Shown in pieces: positions 10,352 through 19,165 of a stretch of 64,000 nucleotides of DNA (within the stretch, counting starts at the first letter, position 1; every line of letters starts with the position of its first letter). This DNA is from Blautia schinkii (GTDB lineage Bacteria > Bacillota > Clostridia > Lachnospirales > Lachnospiraceae): positions 80,936 to 144,935 of the forward strand of contig NZ_JAAWUO010000010.1 in assembly GCF_013304825.1 (NCBI RefSeq), written 5' to 3'. The notes under the pieces were generated by a model, which worked only from the letters and a program-made list of their open reading frames with translations, did no database searches and was not told the DNA's origin. The translations under genes and the position numbers were made by a program.

Positions 10352-10710
10352 TTTTCAGTTCCTCTCTTTCCCATTCGGATCACTCCCTGCGTTACTTTTC
10401 CTGTTACGACCATTACGATCACCGTGCTGATAAACGTCATGATAAGAACCGGTACACAGATCGGTTTCAGAGTGCTCCAGGCTGTAATCAGCCCCGCACC
10501 TGCCGGTACAAACATTACCGGCATGATCTCAACCAGAAAATCTGCCGCACCTTTCACCTGATCCAGCTTCAGAATGCCTGTAAGCAGTGCCACCAGCATA
10601 ATGATCAGTCCATAAACACTGGCCGGTACCGGAAGTGGAAGAAAGGTTTTCAGTAATTCTCCAATGACGGAAATCAGCAGGATGATGCTGAACTGCTGCA
10701 CGTACTTCAT
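10348..10710 (-). CDS. lrgA: LrgA/CidA-family holin-like protein
   Basis: 120 residues from ATG 10710, chosen because AGGAGGG lies 7 bases upstream. Four hydrophobic helices include the family segments PLPVPASVYGLIIML and MPVMFVPAGAGLI. Members are small holin-like membrane proteins that pair with LrgB. No LytS/LytR two-component genes are seen nearby, so control must come from elsewhere. It has its own sigma-70-like promoter and a leader hairpin. Confidence 0.92.
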   Translation of the reverse strand: MKYVQQFSIILLISVIGELLKTFLPLPVPASVYGLIIMLVALLTGILKLDQVKGAADFLVEIMPVMFVPAGAGLITAWSTLKPICVPVLIMTFISTVIVMVVTGKVTQGVIRMGKRGTEK

Positions 10711-10740
10711 GTTGCGTCCCTCCTGATTCATGTAAAGCGC

Positions 10741-10800
10741 ATATTCACATTTTGCTTTACTGCATACTCATGAACGCAGTCACCTCACAGTCTGCGCTCA
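10741..10800. repeat. Dispersed hairpin repeat, copy 2
   Basis: Shares GCATACTCATGAACGCA with the other two copies and forms a stem TGAACGCAG/CTGCGCTCA (10771-10779/10792-10800). It lies between the lrgA start and its promoter, so it is transcribed in the lrgAB leader. Confidence 0.6.
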
Positions 10801-10813
10801 GACAAATTTCTCA

Positions 10814-10832
10814 AAAGTGGTAAGACCACTTT
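10814..10832. other. Strong hairpin in the lrgAB leader
   Basis: Perfect 8-bp stem AAAGTGGT/ACCACTTT with a three-base loop, about 20 bases downstream of the -10 box of lrgAB. Only four U follow on the transcribed strand, so it could be an attenuator or a protein site. Confidence 0.5.
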
Positions 10833-10850
10833 GGGTTTAAACGTTTTCTA

Positions 10851-10878
10851 ATTATACGCTACAAATCCTAAATTACAA
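10851..10878 (-). promoter_or_regulatory. Promoter of lrgAB with overlapping palindrome
   Basis: Minus-strand TTGTAA (10878-10873), 16 bases, TATAAT (10856-10851). A palindrome AATCCT-N8-AGGATT (10864-10883) overlaps the -35 box and could be an operator. Confidence 0.6.
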
Positions 10879-10981
10879 GGATTGTATCCCATAAAATACA
10901 AAAAAACCTTTTATACATCAGCGTGTTCCAGTAATCTACAGAAACATATCTGCACAAAAGGATCCATAAACAGGGTTCTGA

Positions 10982-11449
10982 TCATTTCCTGGAATTTTCC
11001 GCCAAAATAATCTTTTCCATCTGATAGTGTCCGTCCTCCACGGTCATCACAGCCATTGTGACTTCCCCTCCGAAACGGCTTCGTCCGCAGCTGCCCGGAT
11101 TCAGCCACAGACGGTCATCTATTATCTTCTCAAAATATTTATGTGTATGTCCGAAAATCACCACCTGAGTATCTCCAAGCTCCCAGGCTACATCTTTTTT
11201 ATTATGAACCATAAAAAATTTCACACCGCCAATGGTAAAGCTTAAACTGATACGGAGATTTTCCGCCCAGTCCTTGTCATTGTTTCCTCTGACAACATAA
11301 AGATTCCCCATATTGCGCAGTACATCCAGGATCTCATCTTTATTTACATCTCCTGCATGAAGAATATATTTGCAGTCTTTTAAAATTTCCAGCACCTCAG
11401 GCCGCAGAAGGCCGTGAGTGTCTGATATGATGCCGATTTTTTCTTTCAT
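10982..11449 (-). CDS. YfcE/MJ0936-type metallophosphoesterase
   Basis: 155 residues, complete for the family. Metal ligands are visible as ISDTHG (Asp10, His12), GDVN, GNND, HNKK and GHTHK near residue 100, followed by NPGSCG. These enzymes are Mn-dependent phosphodiesterases with broad activity in vitro; the physiological substrate is unknown. It lies 16 bases downstream of the EndoQ-like gene on the same strand and is probably co-transcribed with it. Confidence 0.9.
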   Translation of the reverse strand: MKEKIGIISDTHGLLRPEVLEILKDCKYILHAGDVNKDEILDVLRNMGNLYVVRGNNDKDWAENLRISLSFTIGGVKFFMVHNKKDVAWELGDTQVVIFGHTHKYFEKIIDDRLWLNPGSCGRSRFGGEVTMAVMTVEDGHYQMEKIILAENSRK

Positions 11450-11465
11450 ATTTTTTCCCGTTCCT

Positions 11466-12698
11466 TTAAAACAGCTCTATTTTTCCGTATTCCCCGTCAA
11501 ATCCCGGCTTCCGTATAACTTCTCCCTTTCTCAGCCGCCGGATTCCCTCTGCCAGAACATCACCGCCTGTAAGCCTGATATCTTCCAACGGAATTTCTCT
11601 CAAAATCCGGAATTCCGCACCCAGATTTTCGAGAAGCATCTCATACTGTCTCTGAACTTTTTTGCTTGCTGTGGAAAATCCCACACAGGCTGATATCACT
11701 TCCGGCAAAGGAACCAGGCTTTCATACGGACGGCCACTTTCCGGCATGGCAAAAGCACCCTCATCACGGTCGGATAACTGCAGAATCCTGTGATCCACAC
11801 CCATGGTCAGTTTCTTTCCACACACAGGACAGATTCCTTGATATTTCTCTGCTTCTTTCGGACTTAAACATACGCCGCATTTCCGGTGTCCGTCGAAATG
11901 ATATTTTCCTTCCTCCGGAAAAAACTCGATCGTTCCCTCAAGCCCCTCACCTTTCTGCACCGCATTCCAAAGTCCCTGATAGGAAAGCTCTATATCCATA
12001 AGATTCGCTTCCCTTCCAAGTCTGGATGGCGAATGTGCATCCGAATGGGACACCAGCTGATATCCGTCCAGTGCAGAAATCTGCCAGTTCATCGCGGGAT
12101 CTGAGGACAACCCCGTTTCCAGTGCATGAATATAAGGTGTCAGTTCTTCAAAACACTCCTCTATGGTATCAAATCCTGACTTCGCTCCAAACAGTGAAAA
12201 ATGCGGTGTCCAGATATGCGCAGGAATATACATCCCCTCCTCGCTGACTTCCAGCATCATTTCCAGAAGATCATGGCAGGGAAAGCCCAGAATGGGCCTT
12301 CCGTCAGAATGGATATTTCCGATTTTTTCCAGCCTCGCGGCAAAAGCATCTGCCTCTTTAAATCCGGGAAGCAGGATCAGGCTGTGCACCTTCCGGGTTT
12401 TTCCGCCTTTTTTATAGATAGAACTGATCTCACCCGACAGCACAAATCTTGGCGCAATTCCGGGATAACGTGCCGCCTCCGGCAAAACAAACTCGTCCTT
12501 CAGGCGGAACAATCCCTGTTCGGCCGAAACCAGCTTCTCCTTCAGTTCCTGCCGCCATACAGGATGTGTCATATCTCCTGTTCCAAGAACCGTAATCCCC
12601 TTTTTCCGTGCCCAGAGATCCAGCATCTCAGGTGTCCCGTCTTTGCTTGTTGCCATGGAATATCTGGAATGTATGTGTAAATCTGCGATCTGCTTCAA
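11466..12698 (-). CDS. EndoQ-like PHP-domain DNA repair endonuclease
   Basis: 410 residues of the TIGR00375 type. A PHP domain starts with DLHIHSRYS and carries HSDAHSPSRLG as a later metal site, then a zinc-binding pair CGVC and CPVC (about residues 275-295) and a helical C-terminus. Characterised members (Endonuclease Q of Thermococcales and Bacillus pumilus) nick DNA 5' of deaminated bases such as hypoxanthine and uracil. Assignment rests on domain order and Cys motifs; older annotation would call it a PHP phosphoesterase or helicase-associated protein. It leads a two-gene unit with the phosphoesterase. Confidence 0.8.
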   Translation of the reverse strand: MKQIADLHIHSRYSMATSKDGTPEMLDLWARKKGITVLGTGDMTHPVWRQELKEKLVSAEQGLFRLKDEFVLPEAARYPGIAPRFVLSGEISSIYKKGGKTRKVHSLILLPGFKEADAFAARLEKIGNIHSDGRPILGFPCHDLLEMMLEVSEEGMYIPAHIWTPHFSLFGAKSGFDTIEECFEELTPYIHALETGLSSDPAMNWQISALDGYQLVSHSDAHSPSRLGREANLMDIELSYQGLWNAVQKGEGLEGTIEFFPEEGKYHFDGHRKCGVCLSPKEAEKYQGICPVCGKKLTMGVDHRILQLSDRDEGAFAMPESGRPYESLVPLPEVISACVGFSTASKKVQRQYEMLLENLGAEFRILREIPLEDIRLTGGDVLAEGIRRLRKGEVIRKPGFDGEYGKIELF

Positions 12699-12734
12699 AG
12701 CTTTTCCTCCCTGTTTTTTGTCAAATATACTATA

Positions 12735-14795
12735 TCATTTCACTTTCACAGATTTTACCGCACTGTAATTTCCATAATATTTTTTGCCATTGACAGTTTT
12801 ATATGCCCTTACTTTGACATAATATTTTTTTCCACTGCTGAGACCGGTTATTGTTTTTCTGAAGATTTTGCTGTTCAGATATGTATATTTATAACCTCTG
12901 TTCTGACTGGTTGAATATGCGATCTGATAGCCACTTGCTCCTGTCGCTTTTTTGAAAGAAACCGTAAGTCTTTTCTTTCCACCGATTGCAGAAGATACCG
13001 TCGATCTTGCCGGGACAATGTAAACTGTTTTAGCTATCTTGCCGGTATAGCTGCCTTTTCCGGTGATCGTGACTTTCACTGCTGTTCCGATTTTTGAAGC
13101 TTTGTTGTATGAAATTGTATAATCAGCACCCTGACGTAATGTTTTCTTTCCATTTTTAACTGTTACCGCCGGTTTTACATTAGTTCCTGTATAGGATAAT
13201 GTTCCAACTGTTATCTTTGTTTTGCTTATCTGCGTTTTAGCAGTTCCCTGTGATACCGAAAATGTCATATTATCAAGACTCATCACACCACTGTGGATAT
13301 TCAGCCCGATATAGTAAACACTGTTTGCTTTCAGAGTACAGCTTTTTCCGTTTTCAACTGAAAGGATCTGTTTCAGCTCTCCGTTCTTCAGCTGTGAAAC
13401 TGTAAGATATGAATAGCTGTCCCAATCCTTGCATTTAATAGTATATTTGCCGGCACTTGTAGTTTTCAGGCAGCTGTATACAATGGAGCCTGTAACTGGC
13501 ATTACTTTCGTTCCTTTACCGACGATTGCCGGCATCTGTGACAGATTTTTTACCTGAATGCCTTTTTTCAATACAGCTTCTGCACCAGATTCACCCAGCC
13601 TGAAATGTACATCATAAGTTCCTGCTTCCGGGGATTTTTTGCTGCCGGAATAATTAATATACGCATTGATATACTGTCCGTAATGATTTGATTTATAGAT
13701 ATCAACGCTTTCTGTTTCACCATTGGTATATGTGATCTTCAGTTTCTGTCCGTGCCACGGTGCTTTTTCAAGCGTATATTTATTCTTTCCACTGCTCCAG
13801 AAATTCACCGGTGTATAAAAAACCGCTGTTTTGAATTTTCCCTGCAGTGCCACTGATTTTATGGGCCATACATATTCTGCTGTAACTGTATTTTTAAGTC
13901 TGAATGGTTTTATGTAATATACATTTCCTTTTTTCAGTTTTACACTGCCTGTATCATAGTTTACTACATCTATTCTGTTAAATTCAGAATCATAAATCTC
14001 TTCTTTTAAAGTGGATTTTTGTGAATCTTCTGTAAAAGTTCTTCTTACAATATATTCCCCGTCTGCTTCCGGAATAAATTTAGTATATGTTTCTGCTCCA
14101 ACTGTTCTGGAATAAACACCCTTTCCTTTATTTTCCAGATGAGGGGTAGCAGCAGAAAGAACTATACTGAGCTCAGAAGATGCAACTTCCCCCTCTTCTT
14201 CACTTACGATAACAAAATCATACTCTCCCAGATCTCCGTCATTTCCCCCATCCTCTTCATCAAAATAGATCAGCGGATAAAATGTATTTCCTCTGGAATC
14301 GCTTTTTTCTTCTTTATCTCTGGTGAAGCTCAGTGTTTCCTCTTTTCCATCACTGTAGGATATTCTGATTACAAGACCTGTCAGGTCAAAGTCACTGGCA
14401 GATTTAACAGTTCCATAGTCATATTCTTTCTTGTTCGGCTCAGATACAATACTGACTTCTTCTATCTCTGCCTCCGAATCTCCTGCACTGAAAACATCAC
14501 CTTCTGACAGCTCTTCGGATAATTCTTCTGGTGCTATTTCAGACTCCTGCATTTCGATCTCATCTGCATCTGAAGCATCTGTTTCATTCGCCTGCACATC
14601 GCTTTCGTTTTCTTCTGTTGTTTCTTCCTGCTCTGCCTCCGGTTGTTCTGTCTCCGTTTCTTCTGTTACTTTCACTTCTGCTGTATTATCATTTTCCACG
14701 GATTTATCTGCAAAAATTTCTTCTGCATAAACCATGCTGCATGGTTCTGCACCGAGCATTGCTGTCAGAACGATAGCTATAAATTTTTTCTTCAT
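12735..14795 (-). CDS. Secreted surface protein with acidic N-terminus and fibronectin-like C-terminus
   Basis: 686 residues. Signal peptide MKKKFIAIVLTAMLG... with cleavage around VYA-EE. Residues about 30-115 are a Glu/Thr/Asp-rich low-complexity stretch. The middle is beta-rich and unassigned (bacterial Ig-like 'VSEPNKKEYDYG' and 'SYSDGKEETLSF' segments). Residues about 535-590 resemble the YDG/Ig-like repeat (TVKNGKKTLRQGADYTISY). The last 85 residues are a fibronectin type III module (ATGASGYQIAYSTS, KKYYVKVRAYK). No LPxTG anchor is seen. It follows another secreted protein gene by 67 bases. Confidence 0.85.
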   Translation of the reverse strand: MKKKFIAIVLTAMLGAEPCSMVYAEEIFADKSVENDNTAEVKVTEETETEQPEAEQEETTEENESDVQANETDASDADEIEMQESEIAPEELSEELSEGDVFSAGDSEAEIEEVSIVSEPNKKEYDYGTVKSASDFDLTGLVIRISYSDGKEETLSFTRDKEEKSDSRGNTFYPLIYFDEEDGGNDGDLGEYDFVIVSEEEGEVASSELSIVLSAATPHLENKGKGVYSRTVGAETYTKFIPEADGEYIVRRTFTEDSQKSTLKEEIYDSEFNRIDVVNYDTGSVKLKKGNVYYIKPFRLKNTVTAEYVWPIKSVALQGKFKTAVFYTPVNFWSSGKNKYTLEKAPWHGQKLKITYTNGETESVDIYKSNHYGQYINAYINYSGSKKSPEAGTYDVHFRLGESGAEAVLKKGIQVKNLSQMPAIVGKGTKVMPVTGSIVYSCLKTTSAGKYTIKCKDWDSYSYLTVSQLKNGELKQILSVENGKSCTLKANSVYYIGLNIHSGVMSLDNMTFSVSQGTAKTQISKTKITVGTLSYTGTNVKPAVTVKNGKKTLRQGADYTISYNKASKIGTAVKVTITGKGSYTGKIAKTVYIVPARSTVSSAIGGKKRLTVSFKKATGASGYQIAYSTSQNRGYKYTYLNSKIFRKTITGLSSGKKYYVKVRAYKTVNGKKYYGNYSAVKSVKVK

Positions 14796-14862
14796 TTTTA
14801 TTCTTTTCCTTCCATCTCCGGCGTATTGCCAGGTTATTTTTTACGTTCAGTTCAGGCCGATA

Positions 14863-15531
14863 TTATGGCTGTGCTACATAAACAAGCACATTGTAAAAAT
14901 TATTATTCTTTCTGGATTTCATTCGCATCATTATTCTGTTGGTACCTTTCGGAAGATTTTTTCCGTTTTTTATGTTTGTAACTACACCTTTTTTGTTATA
15001 GCAGTAAATGGATTCCAGTTTATAATTCGGATTTAGTTTATATGTAAATTTTCCATTAAGTGAGTTTTTCGGCAGTACAGCAGTTCCTGATCTGTTCAGT
15101 TTGGCAGTATAAGCTTTAGAACCGATTTTTAATGTCTTTAATGGATTTTCCCATTTATAGACTGTATAGCGGCATGTTCTTGTATATGATTTTGATCCGA
15201 TTTTAACTGTAACTTTAATTTGGGTACTTCCCGGTCCTTTCGGTGTTGTCTCATATCCTGCAAAGCTTTTACCGTTTCTGGTAAATGCATAAGTCTTTAC
15301 TGTTACTACTTTTGTGTTATAGCTCTTCGCGGTTATTTTCACCTTTGTTGTATACTCCGGTGTGAAAAAATCACATCCCATTCCTGTCGCCGCTGATCTG
15401 AATACAGTGCTGGTCTTTTTCGGCATCTGACTGAGCGGATTCTTCTGTGCCGCACAGACACTTACAGACATGGCAAATACAGCCATAATGACAGCCAAAA
15501 CAGTAATAAACACATTTTTTCTTTTTCTCAT
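14863..15531 (-). CDS. Small secreted beta-rich protein
   Basis: 222 residues. Basic start MRKRKN, a hydrophobic core and a VCA-AQ cleavage site near residue 28. The mature part is Lys/Tyr/Thr-rich and beta-sheet-like, with Ig-like strands such as STQIKVTVKIGSKSYTRT. I do not recognise a family. It is probably the first gene of a two-gene unit with the surface protein 12735-14795 (same strand, 67-base gap). Confidence 0.75.
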   Translation of the reverse strand: MRKRKNVFITVLAVIMAVFAMSVSVCAAQKNPLSQMPKKTSTVFRSAATGMGCDFFTPEYTTKVKITAKSYNTKVVTVKTYAFTRNGKSFAGYETTPKGPGSTQIKVTVKIGSKSYTRTCRYTVYKWENPLKTLKIGSKAYTAKLNRSGTAVLPKNSLNGKFTYKLNPNYKLESIYCYNKKGVVTNIKNGKNLPKGTNRIMMRMKSRKNNNFYNVLVYVAQP

Positions 15532-15700
15532 AAATTATTTTCTCCTTCCATGTTTTCTGAAATTTATTGAGAAGTTACGTTTTTAGTATAGCTGTTTTTT
15601 TCGCAAATAACAATTCATTCTTATACTGTCTGTCATGAAATCATCTGCCACATTGTAATCAGACAAATTCCTTCTGAAGTCCTTTACAGAAAGCATAGCA

Positions 15701-15750
15701 AAAAGCAGGAGCTGATTCCCCGTCTGGGAAAAGCTTCTGCTTCTGCTTTT
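15701..15750 (-). terminator. Terminator of the LRR surface protein gene
   Basis: Imperfect stem-loop whose minus-strand 3' arm ends CTCCTGCTTTTTG. It begins about 20 bases after the stop codon of the upstream gene. The rest of 15532-15771 shows no gene. Confidence 0.75.
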
Positions 15751-15771
15751 TCTCGTCTGTTTACTTTTTTT

Positions 15772-18501
15772 CTATTTTACAACAACTTTCTTACTGACTG
15801 ACCATGCGCCATATACTGTTTTTTTATTTACAATCTTATATGCCCGGATTCTCACATAATATGTTTTCTTTGATGTCAGTTTTTTGATCGTTGTGGAACG
15901 TTTTCCTGCACCTGCTATTTTTACAGTTTTAGCTTTGGAAAAGTTTTTACTTGTGCTGTACTGGATCTGATAGCCGGTACTTCCTGTTATTGTTTTCCAG
16001 CTGAGTGTTGCTGACTTTTTACCTGTTTTCAAGCTGGATAAAGTACTTTTCTTTAACACAATTTTGAAGGTTGCTTTTCCGGAGCACTTCTTGTAATTTC
16101 CCTTTCCGGTTACAGTAACTGATGCTGTACCTATATTTTTATTATTGGTACATTTCACTGTATAGTATTTGCCGGAAAGCTTCTTGCCCTTGTAGGTTAC
16201 TGTAATGGATGGAGTCTGTGTTTTACCGTTATAGGCTACTGTAGCTGCCGAAAGTTTAACGGTGAATTTGCCTGTTGGAAGGGCTGGTGTTGCGGTTGGT
16301 TTTGGTGTAGCTGTTACTGTTGGCTGCGGTGTCGGTGTCGCCGTTGGTTTCGGTGTCGCTGTTGGCCTTGGTGTAGCTGTTGGTGTCACCGTCGGCTTTG
16401 GCGTTGCTGTTGGCTTCGGCGTTGCTGTTGGCTTCGGCGTTGCTGTTGGTGTCGCCGTTGGTTTTGCATAATGAACTTTTACCTTATCTAAGTATTCTGT
16501 CCCATAAATCGTAACTTTTTTCCATGAAGCTTCGCTTCCCTGATAGTAAATATCTTTCAGTTTATCACATAAAACATTGAAATAATTCAGTACAGTTACA
16601 CTTTCCGGAATAGTAACACTTTCCAGGTTTTTGCACTGAAAGAATGTCCGAAATGCTAAGGCTGTAACCCCTGATGGAATAGTAACTGTAGTTAAAGTAT
16701 CACAGTTTCCAAAAGCCTCCTGGCCAATTTTCGTTACACTGGACGGAATTGTAATACTTTTTAATTTTTTACAGCCGGAAAAAGCCAGCTGCGGTATCTC
16801 TGTAATGCCATATGGCAGATTAATCTCTTCCAATGAACCACTGCCCATAAAAGCTTTATCTTCAAGAGAAGTAACACTTGATGGCAAAACAAATTTTCTC
16901 ACATTATTTGAACCGATTTTATGTATCTCGCGAATTCCCTCCGCAAAGGTAACTGTATCTATATTTGATGCACTCAGGACATCTTCTGTCCATGCTTTCA
17001 CACTTTTAGGAATGGTCAGATTATCATAACATACACCCCAAAATACCTTATATCCAATTTTCTCAATTGTGTCTGTAAATGAAATATCTGTAAATTTTTT
17101 TTCATAGGAAAAAGGAGTGCTGCTATCCAGATCCACGCAGGCAAATGCTCCATCTGAAATACCTGTAACCCCGCTTTCTACTTTTATAGAATTTATTTCT
17201 TTAGTCCAGTATTTCATCCACGGAGCAATTCCCAGCCCCATCTCTCCCTTGCTGTAACTTTTTGAACTGTTGGGCGTTCCATAGATAAACATATCTCCTG
17301 ATCCCCAGATTCTTAATACGCCCTTCTGATCTACTGACCAATAGCAATGCTCACCGCAGATTCCCATAGCCCTTACATCACCAGCTGCATTCATCAGACT
17401 TTTTTCTGTATTGCAGAATCGGCATTTATAATATTTCGTTGTTCCGGATTCCAGTTCCCACATATGACCAACTTTAGATCCTGAACAGCTGGATAATGTT
17501 TCATTTGTCAAATCTAATATATCCGGTTTTTCTGTTGGTTTCGGTATCGGATTTCCCGACACTTTCCAGGTTTTCCATGTTACATTGCTTCCTATAAAGG
17601 AACTGGCTGTCCAGGTACTGTTATTCTCGGGATAATACGCAGTTGTTGTAGTATAACTGAACACATCGCTGTAAGAATTATTGTCAAACACAGGCGCATT
17701 TCCTTTAAAATATATGCTTTCCAGCTTTTTCCCCATGTACCCGAATCCCTGCTCGCCTATATATTCTACACTTGCAGGAACTATAATGGACTTCGGATAA
17801 TTTAATTCAAAAAATGCCATAATCCCAATCTTTTTTGTTCCTTCTGGTATTGCATAGCTTGCTGCTGATTTTCCACCGGGATATGCTACTAATTCTGTTT
17901 TATCTTTACTGAAAAGCACTCCGTCTACTGAAGTGAAATTTTTGTTTTTGTCACTTACAGCTATTGCTGTCAATGAGTTGCTGTTAATCGCACCTTCCTC
18001 AATAGTTGTAACAGATGCCGGAATCAAAATAGTTGACATTCCACATCCTGAAAAAGCCTGATATCCAATGCTTGTAACACTTTCAGGAATCGTTACTTCC
18101 TTCAGATTCGTAAGTCCAAAAAATGCAGCCCCTCCGATTCTCGTAATTCCATTTTGTATGATTACTTTTTTTACTGCATTTTGATAATAACTTGGAAGAA
18201 AAGATTCTCCAAACCCATCTTCCATCTGTCCGGAACCGCTGATCGTAAGCGTTCCGTCTGTATCCAGATTCCAGTTCACACCTGTTCCACAGTTTCCGGA
18301 CGCCTTGGCCTGCGGCACATCAACCACATCTCCTTCGGAAAACAGCTCCTCTTCATCACCATCTGACCAGATATTCACATCATCTGTCACTGTGCTTTCC
18401 GGTGAATCACAAAAATCATATGCTATTTCTGCTGCATAAGCCGAAGCAGGCTGACAACTCAATAAAATAGTCATAAATACTGCTATTGTTTTCTTCTTCA
18501 T
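15772..18501 (-). CDS. BspA-like leucine-rich-repeat surface protein
   Basis: 909 residues. A signal sequence with a possible cleavage at AYA-AE is followed by two blocks of LRR_5/BspA-type repeats, with hallmark phrases such as VTIPESVTSIGYQAFSGC, IPSSVTKIGQEAFGNC and VTIPESVTVL. Between the blocks lies a Cys/Trp-containing module (GICGEHCYWSV). A Thr/Pro linker of TPKPTA-type units (about residues 677-745) leads to an Ig-like repeat (GKFTVKLSAATVAYNGKTQT) cut short here as KLSAATVAYNGKTQT, and a C-terminal fibronectin III module. BspA-like proteins bind host matrix or other bacteria. LLSC at residues 13-16 is a weak lipobox-like alternative. Confidence 0.9.
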   Translation of the reverse strand: MKKKTIAVFMTILLSCQPASAYAAEIAYDFCDSPESTVTDDVNIWSDGDEEELFSEGDVVDVPQAKASGNCGTGVNWNLDTDGTLTISGSGQMEDGFGESFLPSYYQNAVKKVIIQNGITRIGGAAFFGLTNLKEVTIPESVTSIGYQAFSGCGMSTILIPASVTTIEEGAINSNSLTAIAVSDKNKNFTSVDGVLFSKDKTELVAYPGGKSAASYAIPEGTKKIGIMAFFELNYPKSIIVPASVEYIGEQGFGYMGKKLESIYFKGNAPVFDNNSYSDVFSYTTTTAYYPENNSTWTASSFIGSNVTWKTWKVSGNPIPKPTEKPDILDLTNETLSSCSGSKVGHMWELESGTTKYYKCRFCNTEKSLMNAAGDVRAMGICGEHCYWSVDQKGVLRIWGSGDMFIYGTPNSSKSYSKGEMGLGIAPWMKYWTKEINSIKVESGVTGISDGAFACVDLDSSTPFSYEKKFTDISFTDTIEKIGYKVFWGVCYDNLTIPKSVKAWTEDVLSASNIDTVTFAEGIREIHKIGSNNVRKFVLPSSVTSLEDKAFMGSGSLEEINLPYGITEIPQLAFSGCKKLKSITIPSSVTKIGQEAFGNCDTLTTVTIPSGVTALAFRTFFQCKNLESVTIPESVTVLNYFNVLCDKLKDIYYQGSEASWKKVTIYGTEYLDKVKVHYAKPTATPTATPKPTATPKPTATPKPTVTPTATPRPTATPKPTATPTPQPTVTATPKPTATPALPTGKFTVKLSAATVAYNGKTQTPSITVTYKGKKLSGKYYTVKCTNNKNIGTASVTVTGKGNYKKCSGKATFKIVLKKSTLSSLKTGKKSATLSWKTITGSTGYQIQYSTSKNFSKAKTVKIAGAGKRSTTIKKLTSKKTYYVRIRAYKIVNKKTVYGAWSVSKKVVVK
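16262..16471. repeat. Tandem microrepeat encoding the Thr/Pro linker
   Basis: About 200 bases of 6-, 12- and 18-base units (plus-strand GTTGGCTTCGGCGTTGCT and variants) encoding TPKPTA/TPTA on the minus strand. Such tracts are prone to slippage, giving linker-length variation between strains. The plus-strand open frame through it (Gly/Val-rich) is an artefact. Confidence 0.85.
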
Positions 18502-18666
18502 CCGAATACCTCCTGTAATTTTTCTATAATTTTACTATTTTCTTTTTGTTTTCACAACTATAATCAGTATGTATCTATATTTCTCCTGACATTTTGTTAC
18601 CGTTCACTGGTAATATTCCGCGAAGCAAGTTACGAAGAACAGAGTAAACAGTAACAAAGCAGGCAC

Positions 18667-18711
18667 AAAAAGCCACGACCGTCTCAATACTCAGAGATTG
18701 TCGTGGCTTTT
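18667..18711. terminator. Bidirectional terminator after the XRE gene
   Basis: AAAAAGCCACGAC (18667-18679) pairs with GTCGTGGCTTTT (18700-18711), with A and T tracts on both sides. It ends the minus-strand XRE gene. In the rest of 18502-18741 I see no gene. Confidence 0.85.
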
Positions 18712-18741
18712 CTCATTTTTAGCCTTTATTGCTTCCTGACT

Positions 18742-19065
18742 CTAACGCTTATGCTTCATCATCTCACGCAGCGCAGCCAGAAATACATCCAGTTCCACGT
18801 CTGTGCATTTGTTCATCATAAGATTCATCTCGTTTACGCGTTTCGCATGTTCATCGGATTGTTTCTCCATGAGCATGGCATCCATGGAAAAGTTCAGGAC
18901 ATCTGCCAGTAAAAAGAGTACTTCTACGGATGGCTTTCTGTGTTCGCTTTCGATGTGTTTCATATGTGTAGGGCTGATGTTGATCGCTTCTGCAAGCTGT
19001 TCCTGAGTCATCTTGTTATCCATTCGTGCTCTGCGGATCGTATCACCTAATAATCCGTCTTTCAT
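18742..19065 (-). CDS. XRE-family helix-turn-helix regulator
   Basis: 107 residues from ATG 19065 (MKDGLLGDTIR), with AAAGGAG 11 bases upstream; the longer TTG frame starts before the SD. The N-terminal HTH_3 domain (about 6-60) is clear: RRARMDNKMTQEQLAEAINI, shown as NKMTQEQLAEAINIS, then HMKHIESEHRKPSVEVLFLLAD. The C-terminal tail has many Met and acidic residues (KRVNEMNLMMNK). The target is unknown. It is not closely linked to the surface protein genes, being separated from them by a terminator. Confidence 0.88.
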   Translation of the reverse strand: MKDGLLGDTIRRARMDNKMTQEQLAEAINISPTHMKHIESEHRKPSVEVLFLLADVLNFSMDAMLMEKQSDEHAKRVNEMNLMMNKCTDVELDVFLAALREMMKHKR

Positions 19066-19165
19066 TCGTAATCCATCTCCTTTTTTCAACAGGATACGTG
19101 GATAATTGAATGTTGGAAATCATCTTTAAGAGATTTATTTTTCTCTGAAAGAGCACTTTTTAAAC

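Noticed and set aside
16262..16471. Plus-strand Gly/Val repeat frame
   Set aside because: It is the antisense of the Thr/Pro linker microrepeat, so the apparent repeat protein is an artefact.
15772..18501. Possible CRISPR-like repeats in the linker region
   Set aside because: Units are contiguous coding microrepeats without unique spacers; no cas genes in the window.
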